From assembly GCA_016293615.1 (NCBI GenBank), contig JAEDDX010000043.1, positions 1 to 25,122 of the forward strand: a stretch of 25,122 nt of DNA. The letters run 5' to 3'. This DNA comes from Acetatifactor sp. (GTDB lineage: Bacteria; Bacillota; Clostridia; Lachnospirales; Lachnospiraceae). This document shows, piece after piece, positions 22,462 to 25,122 of this stretch (position 1 is the stretch's first letter; each line of letters opens with the position of its first letter). The translations under genes were made by a program, and so were the position numbers. Below the pieces are notes generated by a model, which had not been told where the DNA came from, made no database searches, and saw nothing but the letters and a program-made list of their open reading frames with translations.

Positions 22462-22926
22462 ATGCATTACATGGTCCGATGGGCAGACAGAACGGACTGG
22501 ACGCCGGCCGTTAAGATGATCTGGCGGACATTTCTGGCTGCGGAAGGAAAAACGGCGTCGCCGGAGGCAATCCGGAATTTTTTCGAACTGCTCACGGCAG
22601 ATGCCCTGTACGAGGCTTTCCTGAAGGGGACATATCCGATGGTCATCGCAGCCGACGGAGATAAAATCATCGGTGCCGGCACGCTCCGAAGCGGGAATGT
22701 CATTTCCCTGTTATTTGTGGATGAGGCCTATCAGCATCAGGGCGTGGGGAGAGCGCTTCTGTCATGTCTTTGTGAACGGGCGGTTTTGCACAAACAGACG
22801 ACACTCAGGGTCAAAGCCCTGCCCTCGGCGGAGCCGTTCTATCATAAGAGTGGCTTTGAAGTGACGGGGCCCCGGATGGAGTACCGCGGCATCTTAGTTA
22901 CGGAGATGCAAAAACAGTTGAAATAA
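22462..22926 (+). CDS. GNAT family N-acetyltransferase
   Basis: A 154-residue acetyltransferase that moves an acetyl group from acetyl-CoA to an amine. The strand ISLLFVDEAY is followed by the acetyl-CoA pyrophosphate-binding loop QHQGVGRA at residues 91-98 and the C-terminal PFYHKSGFEVTG, both hallmarks of the GNAT fold. The substrate is not evident. GGAGG lies just before the ATG. It sits 12 bases after the hydrolase gene and 28 bases before the YesL-like gene, so the three probably form one transcript. Confidence 0.9.
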   Translation: MHYMVRWADRTDWTPAVKMIWRTFLAAEGKTASPEAIRNFFELLTADALYEAFLKGTYPMVIAADGDKIIGAGTLRSGNVISLLFVDEAYQHQGVGRALLSCLCERAVLHKQTTLRVKALPSAEPFYHKSGFEVTGPRMEYRGILVTEMQKQLK

Positions 22927-22954
22927 CAATCAGAAAGGTGTAAGAGTAAGAGAA

Positions 22955-23674
22955 ATGAAGTGGTTAAGTATTGATAGTCCTTTGATGCAGACTTTGTCAA
23001 AGATTGCGGATCTGATGTGGCTGAACATCCTGACGATTTTCTGCTGTATTCCCATCATCACCATCGGTGCTTCACTGACGGCGATGAATTACATGACATT
23101 GAAGATTGTCAGGGATGAGGAGACCTATATTACGAAGGGCTTCTTCAAGTCCTTTCTACAGAACTTCAGACAGGCGACCATCATCTGGCTTGGCCTTTTG
23201 ATCATCGCGGCGATTCTGGGCGTGGATTACTTCCTGGTCATGGATATGACCAATACGCTGGGAACCGTAGTCGGTCTGGCAGTCGGCGCGGCAGCAGTTC
23301 TGGTTGCCCTGATTGCGCTCTATGCCTTCCCCGTGCTTGCAAAATTTGACAACACGACCTGGCAGACTGTCAAAAATGCCTTTGTCATGAGCCTGATGCA
23401 GTTCCCCAAGACACTGGTCATCTTCTTTACATACGCTGTTTCCTTCTGCATCCTGTTTTTCGCCTTTGAATGGTTTCCTCTCTTTTTGTTCGTGGGGATC
23501 TCCGGTCCCGGCTGGGTGACTGCGAAAATGTGTAACAAGCTGTTCGCAAAGCTCGAGGAACAGATCGCTGCCGCACAGGGTCCCAAGGAGGAAGAGGAAG
23601 AACAGGGCGAGGATGAAAGGATTTTCAGAGACGAAATCACTGTCGATGGGACGGAAGAAGACAGTACGAAATAG
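22955..23674 (+). CDS. YesL-family (DUF624) membrane protein
   Basis: A 239-residue membrane protein. Predicted helices lie at about residues 20-42, 75-95, 102-127 and 152-182, the last being long enough for two. The opening MKWLSIDSPLMQTLSKIADLMWLNIL and the segment CCIPIITIGASLTAMNY are typical of the YesL/DUF624 family. The C-terminal 40 residues are strongly acidic, with an EEEEEQGEDE stretch. The family is usually found beside carbohydrate ABC transporters, but its function is unknown. Here an MsmK-like ATPase gene follows. The ribosome binding site before the ATG is weak. Confidence 0.85.
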   Translation: MKWLSIDSPLMQTLSKIADLMWLNILTIFCCIPIITIGASLTAMNYMTLKIVRDEETYITKGFFKSFLQNFRQATIIWLGLLIIAAILGVDYFLVMDMTNTLGTVVGLAVGAAAVLVALIALYAFPVLAKFDNTTWQTVKNAFVMSLMQFPKTLVIFFTYAVSFCILFFAFEWFPLFLFVGISGPGWVTAKMCNKLFAKLEEQIAAAQGPKEEEEEQGEDERIFRDEITVDGTEEDSTK

Positions 23675-23681
23675 TAATTTG

Positions 23682-23772
23682 GGCAATATGCCAAGAAAAG
23701 AGATTTGTTTTCGGCAATGTGCCAAAGAATGTCGAATTGTATCATGTTTGTGAGCAAATCATACAATATGCC
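23682..23772. promoter_or_regulatory. Operator-like repeats upstream of the sugar ABC ATPase
   Basis: GGCA-ATA-TGCC (23682-23692) and GGCA-ATG-TGCC (23713-23723) are two copies of an 11-base dyad spaced 31 bases, about three helical turns, centre to centre. A third partial copy, CAATATGCC, is at 23764-23772. TTGTAT at 23737-23742 and ATACAA at 23761-23766 form a wider inverted repeat between them. The layout suggests cooperative binding by a regulator of the ATPase gene; the protein is not identified. Confidence 0.5.
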
Positions 23773-23797
23773 GGAAAATCTTTGTGAAATAATGGTA

Positions 23798-23826
23798 TGG
23801 CACGAAAACACTTTATCCAGTATACT
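23798..23826 (+). promoter_or_regulatory. Probable promoter of the MsmK-like ATPase gene
   Basis: TATACT at 23821-23826 is a good -10 element. The -35 region, TGGCAC at 23798-23803 at 17-base spacing, is weak, as expected of a promoter needing an activator. A small hairpin, GGCAGG/CCTGCC (23837-23852), follows within the leader. Confidence 0.5.
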
Positions 23827-23895
23827 TTTTATAGTCGGCAGGGTGACCTGCCAGCAAATTAAAAAATAAGATATGACACGAAAGGGGTTATAACA

Positions 23896-25008
23896 ATGGC
23901 AAGTTTATCATTGACAAACATTTGCAAGGTGTATCCTAACGGCTTCGAAGCAGTTAAGAATTTCAACCTTGAGATCGCTGACCAGGAATTCATCATCTTC
24001 GTAGGACCTTCCGGATGTGGTAAGTCCACCACACTTCGTATGATCGCAGGTCTGGAAGATATTTCTTCTGGTGAACTGAAGATCGGTGACAGAGTAGTTA
24101 ACGATGTAGAGCCTAAGGACCGTGATATCGCAATGGTATTCCAGAACTACGCTCTGTATCCTCATATGTCCGTATATGACAACATGGCATTCGGTCTGAA
24201 GCTGAGAAAGGTTCCCAAGGATCAGATCGACAAGATGGTTAAGGAAGCTGCTAAGATCCTCGACCTGACTCCCCTCCTTGACCGTAAGCCCAAGGCTCTG
24301 TCCGGTGGTCAGAGACAGCGTGTAGCTATGGGTCGTGCAATCGTTCGTAATCCTAAGGTATTCCTTATGGACGAGCCTCTTTCCAACCTGGACGCTAAGC
24401 TGCGTGTACAGATGAGAATTGAGATCGCTAAGCTGCATCAGAGACTGGGCACCACCATCATCTACGTTACACATGACCAGACAGAGGCTATGACCCTTGG
24501 TACCAGAATCGTAGTTATGAAGGACGGTGTAATCCAGCAGGTTGATACCCCTCAGAATCTGTATGAGAAGCCCGCTAACCTGTTCGTAGCAGGATTCATG
24601 GGATCTCCTCAGATGAACTTCCTTGATGCTACCGTTGCTATTGAAGGCGATGTTGCTAACCTTGTAATCGCAGGCAGAAAGATTCCTCTTCCCGCTGCTA
24701 AGTCCAAGAAGCTCATCGACGGCGGCTACGACGGAAAGGATGTTGTATTCGGTATCCGTCCTGAGGATGTTTATGATTCTCAGACCTTCATTGAGTCTTC
24801 TCCTAACAGCGTATTTGAGTCTACCGTTAAGGTTTACGAGTTGCTCGGTGCAGAAGTATATCTGTACTTCGATCTTGAGGAGTTCCCTATCACCGCAAGA
24901 GTAGATTCCCGTACAACCGCAAGACCCGGCGATGTTATCAAGTTCGCTCTGGATGTTGAGAAGATCCATGTATTCGACAAGCAGACCGAGCAGGTTATCA
25001 CCAACTAG
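23896..25008 (+). CDS. Sugar ABC transporter ATP-binding protein (MsmK/UgpC/MalK type)
   Basis: A 370-residue ATPase that energises carbohydrate ABC importers, often serving several of them. Motifs are Walker A GPSGCGKST (37-45), signature LSGGQ (135-139), Walker B FLMDEP with Asp159-Glu160, and H-loop His193. The C-terminal 130 residues form the OB-fold regulatory domain of the MalK group (start PQMNFLDATV, later FGIRPEDV). AAAGGGG precedes the ATG at 23896. No permease or binding-protein gene is beside it, as is usual for the shared MsmK-type ATPase. Codon choice is that of a highly expressed gene. It ends before a strong terminator. Confidence 0.93.
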   Translation: MASLSLTNICKVYPNGFEAVKNFNLEIADQEFIIFVGPSGCGKSTTLRMIAGLEDISSGELKIGDRVVNDVEPKDRDIAMVFQNYALYPHMSVYDNMAFGLKLRKVPKDQIDKMVKEAAKILDLTPLLDRKPKALSGGQRQRVAMGRAIVRNPKVFLMDEPLSNLDAKLRVQMRIEIAKLHQRLGTTIIYVTHDQTEAMTLGTRIVVMKDGVIQQVDTPQNLYEKPANLFVAGFMGSPQMNFLDATVAIEGDVANLVIAGRKIPLPAAKSKKLIDGGYDGKDVVFGIRPEDVYDSQTFIESSPNSVFESTVKVYELLGAEVYLYFDLEEFPITARVDSRTTARPGDVIKFALDVEKIHVFDKQTEQVITN

Positions 25009-25032
25009 TCTGAACCTACATAAGTTTTTCCG

Positions 25033-25061
25033 GGGAGTATCCGCAAGGATACTCCCTTTTT
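25033..25061 (+). terminator. Intrinsic terminator after the ATPase gene
   Basis: GGGAGTATCC (25033-25042) pairs perfectly with GGATACTCCC (25047-25056) around a GCAA tetraloop and is followed by TTTTT. It is the clearest terminator in the window. Confidence 0.93.
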
Positions 25062-25064
25062 GTA

Positions 25065-25116
25065 GCTCGGAAGGAAACCAAGCGGTCCCGAAGGGACCAT
25101 TTGGTTTCACCCGAGC
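25065..25116. repeat. Three-tier nested inverted repeat
   Basis: GCTCGG/CCGAGC (25065-25070 and 25111-25116) encloses GAAACCAA/TTGGTTTC (25074-25081 and 25101-25108). These enclose GGTCCC-GAA-GGGACC (25084-25098). It lies just past the terminator, so it is not needed for termination. The nested form with a GAA loop recalls the element at 17639-17690 and may mark a repeat family of this genome. Confidence 0.6.
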
Positions 25117-25122
25117 GTACAT

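Noticed and set aside
23908..25122. 404-residue open frame on the minus strand opposite the MsmK-type ATPase.
   Set aside because: It is a shadow caused by the biased codon use of a highly expressed gene; it has no recognisable domain and no ribosome binding site in view.

Overview
The window looks like a chromosomal segment of a Gram-positive Clostridia bacterium, most likely a member of the Lachnospiraceae. The grounds are strong GGAGG-type ribosome binding sites, sigma-A style promoters, a T-box leader, a transketolase split into N- and C-terminal subunits, a PadR/DUF1700-type pair, a YesL-like protein and an MsmK/UgpC-type sugar ABC ATPase. This placement is inferred from gene content; no rRNA or other taxonomic marker is present.

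Layout. Positions 1-3030 hold an acetyl-esterase-like alpha/beta hydrolase and, convergent to it, a membrane-anchored DUF885 metallopeptidase-like protein. Positions 3114-7574 form a pentose block: an FGGY sugar kinase (probably ribulokinase/xylulokinase type), L-ribulose-5-phosphate 4-epimerase, and the two transketolase subunits. Together they phosphorylate a pentulose, epimerise it to xylulose 5-phosphate and feed the non-oxidative pentose phosphate pathway. A dense cluster of palindromes follows (7578-7775), then a Nudix hydrolase.

Positions 8334-16389 are visibly AT-richer and form an accessory module. A PadR-type regulator and a small DUF1700/DUF6120-like membrane protein are read leftward. 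From back-to-back promoters a rightward series encodes a small Cys-containing secreted peptide (apparently carrying a one-base frameshift), a secreted protein resembling the SurA N-terminal domain, a secreted bacteriocin-like protein, two four-helix FtsX/MacB-like permeases, their ABC ATPase, a short remnant of a histidine-kinase C-terminus, and a large lipoprotein joining a propeller-like N-terminal region to a solute-binding-protein-like domain. I read it as a secreted-peptide export, immunity or sensing system. It is the best candidate here for an undescribed system, but its function is inferred from architecture only.

Positions 16485-25061 return to conserved genes. These are ribulose-phosphate 3-epimerase, a T-box leader with a likely AUG (Met) specifier upstream of an SGNH hydrolase and methionyl-tRNA synthetase (metG), an alpha/beta hydrolase (monoacylglycerol-lipase-like), a GNAT acetyltransferase, a YesL-family membrane protein, and an MsmK-type ATPase preceded by operator-like repeats and followed by a strong terminator. 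The rpe gene belongs to the same pathway as the block at 3.1-7.6 kb, so the accessory module may have been inserted between pentose phosphate genes.
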